Shown: positions 1 to 11,856 of the stretch, piece after piece
Position numbering within the stretch: position 1 is the first letter of the stretch
Layout of the letters: every line of letters starts with the position of its first letter
Source of the DNA: Elysia marginata
Taxonomy: Eukaryota; Mollusca; Gastropoda; Plakobranchidae
Assembly: GCA_019649035.1 (NCBI GenBank)
Contig: BMAT01001486.1
Span: forward strand, 823,484-851,266
Direction of reading: 5' to 3'
DNA: 27,783 nt
Notes under the pieces: generated by a model
Databases searched by the model: none
What the model saw: only the letters and a program-made list of their open reading frames with translations
What the model was told of the DNA's origin: nothing
Program-made: the position numbers and the translations under genes

Positions 1-2996
1 ATATCCAGGCTTATAATAACTTTTTCTTCTACCTCTCTCTCTCGTTTGCTGTGTCAGATAGACGTGTACCCCCACGAGTGCTCCTCCAACTGTTGCATTT
101 GTAGTCAGCCCTAGACCTCTCACACGACATTCTCTGCGGTAGACTACGGTCAGACCTTTTCAATTGTTATGTGAAAGGATGGCTGTGAGTCTATACGATA
201 GAGTCGACGATGCACAGCTGTGTACCAAAAAAATGCTGCAAATGGGTCGTAATGGCTGGAGTAAAAATTAGCTTTCCCCCGCCTTTTGTACCCCCAAAGT
301 CCGCACAACCAAGAAATGGGCTTTGACATAGGCTACTCCCTTTCAAGTCGAATTTCATTTTTGCAACTTGAGTGTATTTGGTTATTTTCTTGCCAAAAAA
401 TCAAACATAAAATCGTGAGAGAAGTTGTGACTGTAGGTAGGCAAGCCAACAATGTCTCAAGACCATTCGGCATTTACTTTACATGAATCCTTAAATAGCC
501 CAACCCTTTTCGAGTATTGATTGAAATTTGATTTGCAGAAATACAAGTCAAGATTTATTTTTTTTACATCCATACGGCCCGCTCATTTATGCAACAAGTT
601 CTTAAAATTATTCATTGGAATTTCCGAAAGGATACTTTACTCATTGCTTTTACAGAATTCACACCTAATGCAAAGGAAAGAATTTAAAAATCATATCATC
701 TCAATTCTGTCAAAAGAAAGAAAATTAGCACCATAATTTCAAATAGAAAATTACTTACGGAAAGCGCCATTGTAATCAGCTTTGATAAAAAAAATCTGGA
801 AAAAGTCATTATTACCCTGCATAATACCCTGTTGCAGAAGTTGCCAATCAAGCATAATTATGGCTCTACAGCCACACTAAAAAATGCTCATCTAATCCTC
901 AAAGATCCCCTATCAATAATACCCCTTGACTGAACGATGCCGTCACATCTTATCACAATTCACATCAGTATAAAAATCGTATACATGTATATAATTTACA
1001 TATAATATAAAGTACGTAGCTATGTAGACAATTCTAAAAAAATATTACAGTGGGCACCATATTTTGAAGGATGAAAGAATAAAAAAAATTTAAAAAGTTT
1101 GTTATATAATGCAGCTGTTTCATGGCCAACCTTTCTTGTCTGCTAATAGCTCTTCTGTGAGTGGGGGTAGTTTATTACAAAAACTCTAGTGCTGAATCAA
1201 AGCGTAAAGACTCACCATGGCCCAAGGGGGACTACTTTAAATTAAACGAAAGTTTATGCAACAGCCATGCTGCATAAAACTAAGAGCATAAGCATGTTTG
1301 TTTGAACATAGGCTGTAAATAATGTCGCACACTGTTTATGAACTTAAATACATGAATTTAGATTCAAAATACTAGAAGAACTTTTAATATGAAAACTTTT
1401 AGTAAAAAAGTCAATTCAATAAAACGGATAAGATAGTATGATAGAGAATTGTTGCAAGTAGCCTATCTGGGATTGAGTTGAGCCTACTACTTAAAGCGAA
1501 TTATTAGGTAAGTACATCCACATCCACAACCACAAAATTGCCCACAAAATTTGGCTCATGCATTTTCAACACGAATCGGGGTGTGTGGCTTTAAGAAGTT
1601 TACAAAATTTCACTGTTCCCCACTTCGGTTGTACTTTTTACAAGTTTTGTGCAGCCATGCGGTTATTTTTGTTTCTAGAGCAACAGTTAATTAAATATTA
1701 ATGAGTTTTGGCAAAATGGAAGAAGACAAATTTGTAATGTGACGGTCAGCAAAGGCGGGTCCCAACCTAAAACCTCGAGAGTCTTGAGGATCTAGATGGA
1801 ACGTTCAACTCAGCTACTTACGATACAGCAATTTACCTTTAGACTTTTTTCAAAGGTGTTTTCGTCCAATGCATTTGTCTAGCTGCAAGTGTATTTCAGA
1901 AATGAAAAGTAATCTATAAAAGCTACATAAAGATCAAAATTAAAAATAACACTTAATACCAGAGACAGTCACTTGGTATTCCTCGATTTCAATGCATTTG
2001 CGTATATTGGCCGAATACCAGCTATGCAATTGCAATGTTTCATAACTGTTTTATTTGAATGTATTTTGCCCCCACTACATAAATGCTTTTAGTCAACAAT
2101 GTCAAGGCTATTGAACAAACAACATTACAACGCAGATAAGATTCAAGGCTGTAAAGCAATAAACAGAACGCATACCAAAATCATTCTTTTTTCCTTTCAG
2201 ATAATGGAGGGTGACATTGCTTGGAGGACAGAAAACGTCGCCTAGGGTTTGACCCATGGTGACCTGATTCTAAGAACATTATCTGGTTCTAAAACACGAC
2301 CGATAACTTGAAAAAAGCACGTTTCATTTTTAATGTGTGTTCCAGCTTTTTCTATATGTGTTAGGTGGAATTTTTTTTATCGCAATTGCGCTTTTCTCAA
2401 AGCAATATTTGAGAGTTTTTCTTGAATAACTCTTGCCATTATCAATCTTTTTCAATGAAATTTCGTAGGAGGTCAAATATTAAGCTTAGGATACAAAATC
2501 AAAGAGAAACATTTTAGAAAAGTAGTTTAAGATTATCTAATAGTTTAAAAAAGCCGACGAAAAATTCAAAAGTTTGTATCTTTTTTCTAAACTATATATT
2601 TGGAAAAAAATTATCGTGCGAGTTTTGTATCTAGTTTTCTATGTACACGCCAAATTTTTGAAATATTTGGACCAGCAAAAAAGCATTTTTTAAGTTTGTT
2701 GTCTATTTTCAAGACGGCCACGGTTTCCATGACTACGGTAACCGACGGCGAAAATGCATAACAGTGTGAAGTACGACTGTACGTACTAAGACAGAGAAAG
2801 AGCGAGGCAAAAAGAGACGGAGACAGAGTGACAGAAATATAAAGACAAGAAGATTCCCGAAAGCTCTTGTTATTTTTAAGCTAGCTATCAATCTACCGTT
2901 TAACTTTTTCATATTAAATATTGAAACAGACCTACACGCTATTGAAAGACAAAGTTCAGGTACTGGCCAACCAGTTTTTCCTAGATCCACACACAC
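1..2996. other. No gene seen
   Basis: AT-rich DNA without protein-like open frames, tRNA boxes or clear repeats by eye. The open frames at 286-486 and 521-736 show no family resemblance. The segment 2340-2760 has the feel of an old interspersed repeat but no ends could be defined. Confidence 0.6.
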
Positions 2997-3090
2997 ATAA
3001 GTCCTCCCCCCCCCCCACCCCAAATTTTACTTTGCTTTATCTGGGTCGGGTATTTTATGTGTGTGTGGGGGGGGGGGGGTAAATTTCTAC
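2997..3090. repeat. Poly-C and poly-G runs 50 bp apart with CA/GT tracts
   Basis: A C11 run (3006-3016) and a G13 run (3067-3079), each next to a CA or GT stretch, are complementary and could pair as an imperfect hairpin. Open frames through them (poly-Pro/poly-Gly) are artefacts. Confidence 0.85.
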
Positions 3091-4050
3091 GACAAAGTGA
3101 GATACTTTTTAATGCTTCGAACGGTTCTAGTGGTTTAATTTTAGGCCCTACGTTGACGGATTCGATATCATTTGAACACATAGTTTGCTGTAATTGCATT
3201 ACTTCGATTGGTGATAATTGGAAAAGTAAGAAAAAGCGAGAGCAGTTTTATACCAACTCAACATTGAAAGTCAACTAAAAAGTTTGTTTTATGTCATGAT
3301 TTTTTATTCTATCTTTTCCTTTTCTAATAATTATATCCTTTATCTCCTTTCCATTGTCTTCCACGTCTGTCATTTTCTTAATTTACCCATTCCTCTTTTT
3401 TTACAGTGAACCAGATGACGTAGCAATTTCTAGAAACTTAACCATTTTTAACTAAGTGATGTCACTTTCTGCTATGCTAATATGTCTATGATCAGATCGT
3501 CTCATTGGCCGTTCGCTTACTAAAGCAACAGCAAGGGATCCGCCCAACACGAGCTATAGTAATACTGAGAGGTCGAACCATCTAAATGAAAGCAAACGTA
3601 TGTAAAAGTTTGACCTATTGAATTTAGTGTTTTGAAGTAAGATCGATTCCAACTGCTGAAGGCATGTTATTTGACACGCTTGATTTAAATATAAAGTGAA
3701 GAGAATAATTATGTTGACATTCCACAGTTTAGGACGCACGCATAAATCTCGCTGGACCCCCCCCCTCCCTCCTCCAGCCGCCTGCTTAACCGTCATCCAC
3801 AGCGCCTTCTCATCTAGCGCTGAACGTTTTGCATCAACTACATCTAGATCTATATCTCAATGCAGGAATAGTGCAAGACTCCTTCAAGTCTGGCATTACA
3901 TTCAAAACTATATGCTTACCGTTATTTTTCATTTTCTTATTATGTGTGAATGCCAGAAGCAAAGGCGAGCCCGATGCATTGGTGAAAGAAACCGTCATTT
4001 TATTTGAAAAATTTGCATTTGCACGTTCTGAGCCCCCCCCCCCCCTTCTC
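3091..4050. other. No gene seen
   Basis: Several short overlapping open frames on both strands, none with recognisable motifs. C runs occur at about 3759-3767 and 4033-4045, the latter just before the foldback element. Confidence 0.55.
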
Positions 4051-4328
4051 AGCCCGAAACTGAAATAAAGAGCTTTTAAAAACTTTTGAAATATGAGTGT
4101 GTCATACTCACTCTTTTTGGGTGGGAGTCTACCGAAAATCAGAACGGAAAGGGATTTTTGGGAATTATCTACTCGTTCGAGAGCTCTAAAAACAACTTTC
4201 TGATTTCCATTCTGATTTGGCATATCATTTCAGAAAGGCGTAAACGACCTTTAACTAAGATGATTCTCTCCCCTTGACACACTCATGTTTTAAAAGTTTT
4301 TAAAAACTCTTTATTTCAGTTTCGGGCT
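4051..4328. mobile_element. Foldback/MITE-like element with 54-bp terminal inverted repeats
   Basis: The left end (4051-4104, starting AGCCCGAAACTGAAATAAAG) and the right end (4275-4328, ending TTATTTCAGTTTCGGGCT) are inverted copies matching at 51 of 54 positions by hand alignment. Inside, AAATCAGAACGGAAA (from about 4136) has an inverted partner TTTCCATTCTGATTT (about 4203-4217), so the 278-bp unit could fold into a long interrupted hairpin. There is no convincing ORF. A target-site duplication is not clear: TTCT occurs next to both ends, offset by one base on the left. The superfamily cannot be assigned by eye. Confidence 0.85.
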
Positions 4329-5829
4329 TTCTTTTTTTTCATTTCTGCGATAGAATTCGGGTGCTAATTATGATGGTACTTGGTAGCGCTGTTGGTAGTG
4401 TTAGCAGTGGTTGTAGAATTAAAGATGGCAATGCTGTTAGTTGTGGTGATGGTGTTAGTGGTAGTAGGCGTAAGTGGGTCTTATGGTGTCATTGGTACAG
4501 ACGGTGTTATTGCCTTATTGGTGGTGATGGTGAAGGTATAAGAAGTAGTAAGGCATTACCGGGAGTGAAATCGTAAGTAGTGTTGTATTTGGTTGCGTTT
4601 GGGAGTGGTTGGATGGGGTGTTGATGATTATCACGATAATCATCAGGAGAGCCCAAATACATTATCGACATCAAATATATTATCACCACTATCCCAATAA
4701 TTGGTTTAATTTTTTCTTCCTCAATTCATTATCGACAATATTATCTTTGCCATTCTCTTTTATTTATCTTCACAAAGTTTTTTAAAATCTTTTTGTTTTG
4801 CTATTCTGGCAACCTAACAAGGACCAGGGATCTCAACCACTGCCAAATTCAATATTTCAACCTTACACTTACAGGGGCCAGGAATCCCAAACACGAGCAA
4901 AACGTGGTATCTCAACCTTACAGGGGCCAGGGGCCACAACCAACTCCAGATTTCAATACATGTATTTCAACTTGACTGGGGCCAGCTACTACAACCAACG
5001 GCATAGCTAGCCTTTCGATCTGATAAAGGATCTTATTATGAAATCGTTCTTGTTCCAAGATGAACTTTTCCATTTTAAATGAATACCCTAAAATGTTAAC
5101 AAGTATTGCAATAAGGAAAAATAATAATAATGTTTATAGAACTGATAATAACAATAACATTCATGATAGTAATGAAAATAAACAAGAAAAACACAAAAAT
5201 AATACAGCTACTGATTCCTGAATAAGAACTGTAACAATCCTTTGTCCCGGGTCAAACCTTGATACATTTAAAGATTTAGGCCTACCTAGACTCATACCCT
5301 CTGTGAGTTATTAGAGCAGTGTTTCCACAAGCAATGAAAGTGTAGCATTTCCGGAAAATGAGTCTACTGCTACATGCAGTGCTGACCGATTTAAGAAAAT
5401 TCACATTTTCACGTACTTGGTCAAATTTTTACTCAAAATATTTTTGCACAATTTGAAACTTTATAATGTATATCATTGAATCCTTGTATGAGACCATAAA
5501 AAATGTTAAAAATGTGTTTCAAAGGTCTTAAAACACGGCAATGCTCTTCCAATATGGAAGTCCTGTTTTCTCCATATTTTTTTTTAATTTGGCTAATTGG
5601 ATTCTTTGTCTTTCAAATGCAATAAGTCAGGAGTTTGTTAAGGTGTCAAAATGATTTTTTTCACGATCTTTAAGTTAGAGGGCCTTGAAGAGTTTTTTCC
5701 CAGTGGTATACGTAACTTCACATCACAGAATAGCGTAAGTACAGTCATTTTGTGTTGAAAGACTTCCAAAATGGTCTTCCTAAACGTTAAAGTTATGTAA
5801 CCGGTATGGTAAAATTGATGTCTTATCGA
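4329..5829. other. No gene seen apart from the minisatellite
   Basis: A GGT/AGT-biased patch (4370-4560) looks like a decayed trinucleotide repeat, and 5120-5200 is AAT-biased. The rest (5003-5829) is AT-rich without coding character. Confidence 0.55.
4810..5002. repeat. Degenerate minisatellite, about four units of 48-55 bp
   Basis: Four successive blocks begin at 4810, 4858, 4913 and 4968. Each opens with CAAC(C/T)T followed closely by a (G/A)G(G/A)(G/A)CCAG core, then a run of CAACCA-like sequence. Units are 48, 55, 55 and at least 35 bases and have diverged. The overlapping open frames here are a by-product of the repeat. Confidence 0.62.
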
Positions 5830-5940
5830 AGGAGGAGGAGGAGAAGAAGAAGAAGAAGAAGACGACGACGAAGAAGAAGAAGAAAAAAAGAAAGAAAAAT
5901 GGAAGAGTAAGAGGAAGAACCAGGAGGAGCATCAGAAAGT
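5830..5940. repeat. GAA/GGA purine tract
   Basis: An almost unbroken purine strand of about 110 bp made of GGA, GAA and GAC units, immediately before the RT fragment. Tracts of this kind can adopt triplex (H-DNA) structure in vitro. Confidence 0.9.
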
Positions 5941-6270
5941 AGGCTGGTGGTTAACTCCCCAACCTTCCCTGCCTCGAGACTAACTCTGAAGTGTAACATA
6001 ACAAAATGCCTTCGTGATCTCCTTGTTGCGGGCGATGCAATCGTCCCAGGTCCCAACCCATTCAGTGATGGAGCAAAAGCTGCTCATTGTCCGCTTTAGA
6101 CATGAACGCGAAGCCTTTAGCCTCACAGTGAACCATAAGAAAACAAAAAATTATAGTACAAGAGAAACGATTTCCTCCCAACATCAAACTCTATGACCCT
6201 GCTCTGAAGATTGTCCACGACTTCGTGTAGGTTATATCATCTCTGACTCCCTCTCTCCAGACACAGAGTT
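5940..6270 (+). pseudogene. Degenerate reverse-transcriptase fragment of a LINE
   Basis: Pieces of an RT domain occur in order but in shifting frames. RLTLKCNITKCLRDLLVAGD (about 5977-6036) resembles the strand leading to the catalytic FADD box, here degraded to VAGD (6025-6036). FSLTVNHKKTK (about 6115-6147) matches the FGLTxxxKKT motif after it. PPNIKLYDPALKIVHDFV (about 6174-6227) and then GYIISDSLSPDTEL (about 6230-6271) match the usual strand ending YLGSxISDxLSxDxEL. At least three frame changes and a stop interrupt it. No element ends or target duplication were seen. It is a different family from the LINE at 13.8-15.9 kb. Confidence 0.62.
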
Positions 6271-6274
6271 ACAA

Positions 6275-9200
6275 TGCGAACATGAGCGAAATGTATTTTT
6301 AAACATCAGTCACCCAATAGCAAGGGGCGAAATTGCTCGGAAACATAACTATAACATTGAACTCATAGAGTAGGCTCCCTTGCTAACACTGTACATCATG
6401 ATTCGTAAAGTTGAAAACTTTTTTTTTTTATCTTTAGAAATCATAGAGTCAAGGATTTTCCCCCTGCACACCAAAAAAATTTGTAACATTGAAATTTGAC
6501 CGAAAGTACTACGTATGTGTAAGTCATTGTTATTAGATATATAATTAGTTTGATTTGTTTTGTTATAGTTATAAGTAGTTATTGTGCTCATTCTCTTAAA
6601 TTATGGTTATCACATAAAAGGACGTTCTTCAACAAAAAAAAATACATTTTTTAAAATGTAGGAAATCCTTTAATTGTAGTGAAAATTGATATAATGGGAG
6701 CTATGATTATGCTCATGGCCCCGAAAAAACATATCGTTCGATTTCAATTTTTATTTTTGCAAGTAGATTAATTGAATTTTTTTTAAATTTTGAAGAATTA
6801 TAGTTGCTGTCTTCAAAAATTTGCCAGAATAAGTATCAGGATGAATGTTGTGTTTTAACTAATTCATAACACCAAGCGCTCTTTATTATTTTTTTCACCA
6901 GCTTTGTTGTCTCATCTCGTATTTTTCATTCGCTGTAGATCTGCAGTTGCCTGAAATTCTTGAGTTCATTTTACAACCTCCCGTATTTCGTAGCACCGAG
7001 ACTCGTAAACCAAGACCTTTTAAGAAGACGCGACTTGTAAATGTTACCACACTGAAAACGGAATTTTTTTAAATATGTAATTTTTTTTTCTTGTTGTTTG
7101 TATTTGCATATTCTTTACAAGATCTTTTTTATCACACAGAGACACAGGCCAGCCTGTTGGTTTTTTTTGTGGTCTTTCAATTTCTTTTTAGAAATGTCTT
7201 GTAAAGTTTGCCTCCACTAGTGTTTTATGATATCTTGGTAGTTGGGAATACAGCTTCCTTTTTTTATACCCTAGCTACTGATTGATTTCTAATTTCAATA
7301 TGGCATCAAATGACCCATGCCTAACTGTATTTTGTACTCCTCTGATACCCCGTAATTTGAATACGCGCAGCGGCTATCTTTAAATTTTAAAAAATGTAGG
7401 CCTACTCGTTTAAAAGATGTTGTATTTATCGGGGTCATTTGAGAAGTGCATTTTACGTTCCAAAGTTCATCTTCTAATTATGTGTGTACGCAATTTCATG
7501 ATATCAAATCTTCCATACTGTTTCAGTTAGAATCATACATGGGGTTCTGGATTAACTGCTTTATAGTCATTAACTTTAACAACTATAGTTTTTTAACCCC
7601 ATTCCTCAAATTTTTTTTTCCGATATATTGTTTTTATTTTTCCCTAGTTTACTACACTCTAAGTAACTAATAAAGCGTAATCGACCTGCAAAAGCCATTC
7701 ACTCATAAGTTTTATGAAGCTGAATATGATAAGACCACCAAAGGAGTAATGTCCTTTCTTGATAAGGTCTTTATTGAAGAGCGTAAAGACAAAAGAAATT
7801 AAGGAATATAAGAATAATTCTTAACTTATGTGACCTAAGAAAGAAATTAAATACCATCAGTTTGAAATTGAAAAAAAACTATTATGTGTATGGTTTGGTT
7901 GCGATTTTTATTTTGTAGCCTTGATTTATTGGATGCTTTTTGGAGTTGATGCAATCTTGGCTTTCTGCGACTGCAATAACAAATAAGAGCTTTGGGTTTT
8001 CACGTTTAGCCTCTGGCAGCTAGGTCTTTGCTTTGCAAGGATGGACATTGGTGTGACAGTCACCAAGATATCAGTATCTGGCGAAAAGGAGTTGGTAGGT
8101 AGGGAAAGGGTAAAGTAAGAATACAAAGCCGATCTAGTTAAACACTTTAAATGGGACATGACTATATATGAAAGGCTTAGGAGTTTGAATATATACAACT
8201 TTCTGCAGAATTCTTTTTTTTTTGAATGCGAGATTTTATCAAATAGGCGGGAATGTTACTTGCTATCTAATGCTTTTGTTTCTTTGTTTTTGCCTCTTTT
8301 TTACGAGCATCTCCAGTTGTGGGATCTATCGCAATAAACAGGAGGACAAGGACAAATCAGTACACTAAATGACATACTGAGCTTAAAAAATGGAAAAGAA
8401 AAAGAACGGGCGAGGAATACAGTTAACAGATAAGAACTCATCAGTGGTCATTTTTCCAGTCTAACAGAAAGGCTGCAAGTTGCTCTTTTTGTATTTCTTT
8501 CAACAGACTGTAAGCTTGTCAGAGAAAATGAGTTTTGTTTTATTACAAAACATCATTAGAATTAAAAGCTTTCGTTATCAAGTTTATTGTTGCATTTTAT
8601 CTTCAATTCTTTCCCTTCCACATATAACAAAATATCAAGCATATTTATTTTATAGCACTTTTGTTTCGGAAATCGAACAAAAATGTTATCCCCGCATCGT
8701 TAAATTTTAAGACTTTGTCACACACGATGCTTTAGAGCTTCAGTGTTAAGAACTTGCATGTTTAATTGGAATAAAAGAATGGTTGATATTTGTAACTTCA
8801 TTTATACGGAAAACAGTAATTTTTAATAAAGGCTGTTTCGAATAAACTGACTAACTACTCATAGTTCGTGTTTTTCTAATAAGCGATATAATGCTATCAA
8901 CCAGCTTGCTTGAACTTTCATAAAATATGACATATTTTATCTTTTCGAAGTCTGACCATTTCCCATGACACTGTTGCAAGAAAAACTTTTCCGCAGATGA
9001 CCGACTAATTAATTGCCACCTAAATAAATTGCCAGGCTATATTGTCCCTAAAAAAATCTAAAGATTTGGAAAAAGCTTCACTCATGGAGGAACATTTTTA
9101 CATTTTGGTAAAACTATCATAACTGATTTTCCTTTTACCACACAAAGAAAATAGTCTGCATTTTATGAGTATAATAATATCTATTGGCCGCGTCTTTTTG

Positions 9201-9599
9201 TCTTTTTTTCCTCCATCAAAAAGATAAATGCTAAAGCATACGTAAACAAGTAAATAAGAATATTATACTGTTGAAATACTTGATTCGGGTTTATGTTTTT
9301 AGTGCGAAACCTGATTGTGTATACGCATAAAAACCTCATTTCCTTCAATAACGCATGATCAAATGTTTTACAATAGTATTGACTAGCCACTTTAAAATTG
9401 ATACTATTTCACAATACAAGATGATCTGAGCTGGTCCTAGCGCACTCTGTTCGCATTTTCGCGGAAATAGGCAATGATCTGCAATAAAAAACTGGCCGGA
9501 ATCTCGGAAGCACGTCTCTTTGTGTAATTAATTATTCAGACTCATTGGGGACTACTTTCATGAGTGGCTCTCAGCACCGAGGCACGTTTCGGTCGCGGT
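6275..9599. other. No gene seen
   Basis: About 3.3 kb of AT-rich DNA with many poly-T and poly-A runs. Open frames up to 90 codons (for example 7926-8198 on the minus strand) show no motif. It may hold old repeats, but no boundaries were found. Confidence 0.55.
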
Positions 9600-9680
9600 G
9601 TTGTGTCTCTTGGCACTCTGGCCGAGCCAATCGGATTCGCCGACCGTTCTTTGAGTGACGTCATTATGGCACGCCATTCG
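9600..9680. promoter_or_regulatory. CCAAT box plus full palindromic CRE
   Basis: In a locally GC-rich patch, a CCAAT motif (9627-9631, in GAGCCAATCGG) is followed 24 bases later by the perfect 8-bp cAMP response element TGACGTCA (9656-9663). The pairing resembles vertebrate CRE-driven promoters. It is about 1 kb upstream of the candidate syt4 start, so it could be a distal element or the promoter of an unannotated transcript. No ORF with protein-like character begins nearby. Confidence 0.25.
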
Positions 9681-10339
9681 TTGGCTTTGCTTTAATAATA
9701 GCTATTCAGTTTGGTAGAGCTTTAACTTTTCGTTGAGACAAAGAATTTCTTCTTTACAATCTTTCACGCCCCTGGCTTAGGATCAAAAGAAAAAAAAAAT
9801 TAAGATAGATTTATGCTAATATGAAGTTATGGGCAGTTTCATTTTTCGAAATAAAAATGATCACAATGCTAAGGTGGTAATATTCATTTAAAAAAAAAAA
9901 AGGCTTTTTTGAGTTATCGCTCGTGAAAAGTTAAAAAATATGTATGGAAATGAAAGTAGTAAAAAGAAGTAAAAGCATTGAAAAAAAGCTAGAGAGAAAA
10001 TAGGATCAAAATTAGCAGCTAAATAAATTGTTGCATCAAAACATCGGTAGTGTTAAGGAACTGAAAGCCGATCAAAGTTAGAAAACAATGATTGAAACAA
10101 ACATTAAACCTCTCGTTGCCAAAGGAATCAGCATCGCAACAATTACATTAGAAACAAAAATTAATACAAAACGCATAATCATATCAGGCTGTACATGATG
10201 AAGAAGCTCGCAGAGTGTTGCTGTAACGTGTGTTGTATTGCTCTTTGTCGACTGCGGCAGAATTTCAGCGGAAGAAGCCCACCTAACTGGGAGTTTGCCA
10301 TTCGCCGCTCAATCCATTCTTTATTTTCCATCGCTGAGA

Positions 10340-10460
10340 TATCGATTGGTTCCAGAGAACCTGCTCGATCGTCTCGCCTCGTTCCTTCCTCTTTGCGTCA
10401 CGCATAACATTGGCATCTCACCGCTGTGTGGTGCTGTCGCTGTTTGTCCACTGACGCCAT
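10340..10460 (+). promoter_or_regulatory. Possible proximal promoter of the syt4-like gene (CRE-like and CCAAT-like boxes)
   Basis: This stretch is richer in G+C and CpG than its surroundings. It holds an inverted CCAAT box (ATTGG, 10345-10349), a CRE/AP-1-like TGCGTCA (10394-10400) and TGACGCC followed by ATTTT (10452-10462). It lies about 200-320 bases before the candidate start codon at 10666. No clear TATA box was seen. Motifs this short occur by chance; the support is their clustering, composition and position. Confidence 0.28.
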
Positions 10461-10560
10461 TTTCCCCAGCTGTTCTTCACATCAAAACGGCTTGAACATG
10501 TTCCACGATGTAACCCAAGACCTTTAGCCGTAAAGTAACTGAAGTTAAATTAACTATAAG

Positions 10561-10579
10561 CTAACCTAACCTAACCTAA
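10561..10579. repeat. Short CTAAC repeat
   Basis: Three CTAAC units plus CTAA. The complement reads TTAGG, the arthropod-type telomere unit, but the stretch is too short to claim a telomeric origin. Confidence 0.8.
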
Positions 10580-10665
10580 GCGGGGAACTAAACAAAGATA
10601 CATTTCAGTTTTATTGAACATCTGATTTCGAAGAGCAACCCATTTTCACAACAAAGACAGAAGCC

Positions 10666-10699
10666 ATGGTATCATCGCAAGTGCACCATGCCGTTCATC
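10666..10699 (+). CDS. syt4: Candidate first coding exon of the syt4-like gene
   Basis: The large exon at 16980 needs an upstream exon ending in phase 1 that supplies a short luminal N-terminus. The ATG at 10666 has a strong start context (GAAGCCATGG), is open for 11 codons and meets a consensus donor GTGAGT at 10700, leaving exactly one base over (phase 1). Spliced to 16980 it would give MVSSQVHHAVHL followed by SAFAISGIIFG, so the anchor starts after about 12 residues, a normal layout for Syt4-type proteins. An alternative is the ATG at 10688 with donor GTATGA at 10704, also phase 1, giving MPFIVI before SAFAIS. The exon is tiny, so this could be chance; no transcript evidence is available here. 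The implied intron is about 6.3 kb. Confidence 0.35.
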
Positions 10700-11443
10700 G
10701 TGAGTATGAATTTGAACCATCCATTTTCTGGTTTAACCAGCTATAGAAAATCTTTAGCTCGTCTGACATCCTTTTTCTTTTTAGTACGGTATCCAATCCG
10801 GGTAAAGTCTTTTCAGTCGCTTGAACTAGGTGGCAATTGCGATGGTGTGCATTTCTTTGCTTCTGGTTCATTTTTAAAACTTGATTACATTCAACTGATA
10901 CGTCAATTTTGGCAAAAAAAGCTGTAGTCTCTAGTGAATGTCTCTGTGTGTCTGTCAGGCAAAAAGTTCTGAAGGTGGTGTCCTCAGGTATTAGATGAAG
11001 GCATGACGAGCACATCCGTTTTACATCTGATGAAGCATAAAATCTTAATTTTGTTCATAAAGTTCAATTTGCTATATGTAAAGCTGCTATTTTGATAGAG
11101 CCTCTAAAATGGTTTCAAGTCAGTTTTATGCAGGTGAGATTTGCATGCAGTTCCCGCTCAAAGAAAGTTTTGCCCATTACGTTCAAATGGATTTCAATAA
11201 CGCTACTATTTTCACTCAACCTCAAATATGGTTTCCTCTCGTGCAGATAAGAAAATAATGTTTTGGAGATACGAGTTTTGCACGTGTATAGTCTTTAGAC
11301 TGCCTTAGGCGCTGGAAGACTAGAACCATATTTCTCATGAAATATCTTACACATAATAACTTTGCTGAGAAGATTTTACACACCATTACGTAAACTTAAA
11401 ACAGATTTAGCCGTCCTTCCACTGACATAATTTTGATCTCCGC

Positions 11444-11460
11444 CTCTCTCTCTTACTCTG

Positions 11461-11518
<58 letters not shown>
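11444..11518. repeat. CT dinucleotide microsatellite
   Basis: Nearly pure (CT)n with a few CTGT interruptions at the left, about 75 bp, in otherwise unremarkable DNA. Confidence 0.97.
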
Positions 11519-11520
<2 letters not shown>

Positions 11521-11856
11521 GCTCTCGTGCTTTCCATCAACAACTAGCTCCTTCGTCTTTGAAGAAAAAAAATCATTAAACTTTAAAGGTGATCTCCTAC
11601 TAGAGGATTTTTTAAAAACTTTTTCAGCACTCTATCTTTTTTACTTTCGCCCACTGCTTGTTCCGGTTTTAAAACAACTGTGTGCTTAACTTTAAAGCAC
11701 ATTATATTTGTCCCATTATCTAGGCATCCTACTAGGCATCCCAATTAATTATGAACTCATTTTAAGCAGTTTCTGTTATGATTTATTCGTACCTTATGAT
11801 AACAGATCAAGAGAGTAGTGCCAAATAAAAGTGAGATCGATTTCTGTCGTTATGAC

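Noticed and set aside
3565-3580. GAGGTCGAACC as a minus-strand tRNA B-box
   Set aside because: One mismatch to the B-box, no A-box at the expected distance and no cloverleaf.
3834-4223. 129-codon minus-strand frame
   Set aside because: Runs through a poly-C run and the inverted repeat of the foldback element; no protein-like motif.
10195-10495. Two overlapping open frames (70 and 85 codons) that might be a small gene
   Set aside because: No recognisable motif; they lie in a GC-richer patch better explained as promoter or 5' untranslated sequence.
10561-10579. Interstitial telomere
   Set aside because: Only about four 5-bp units; chance or microsatellite is enough to explain it.
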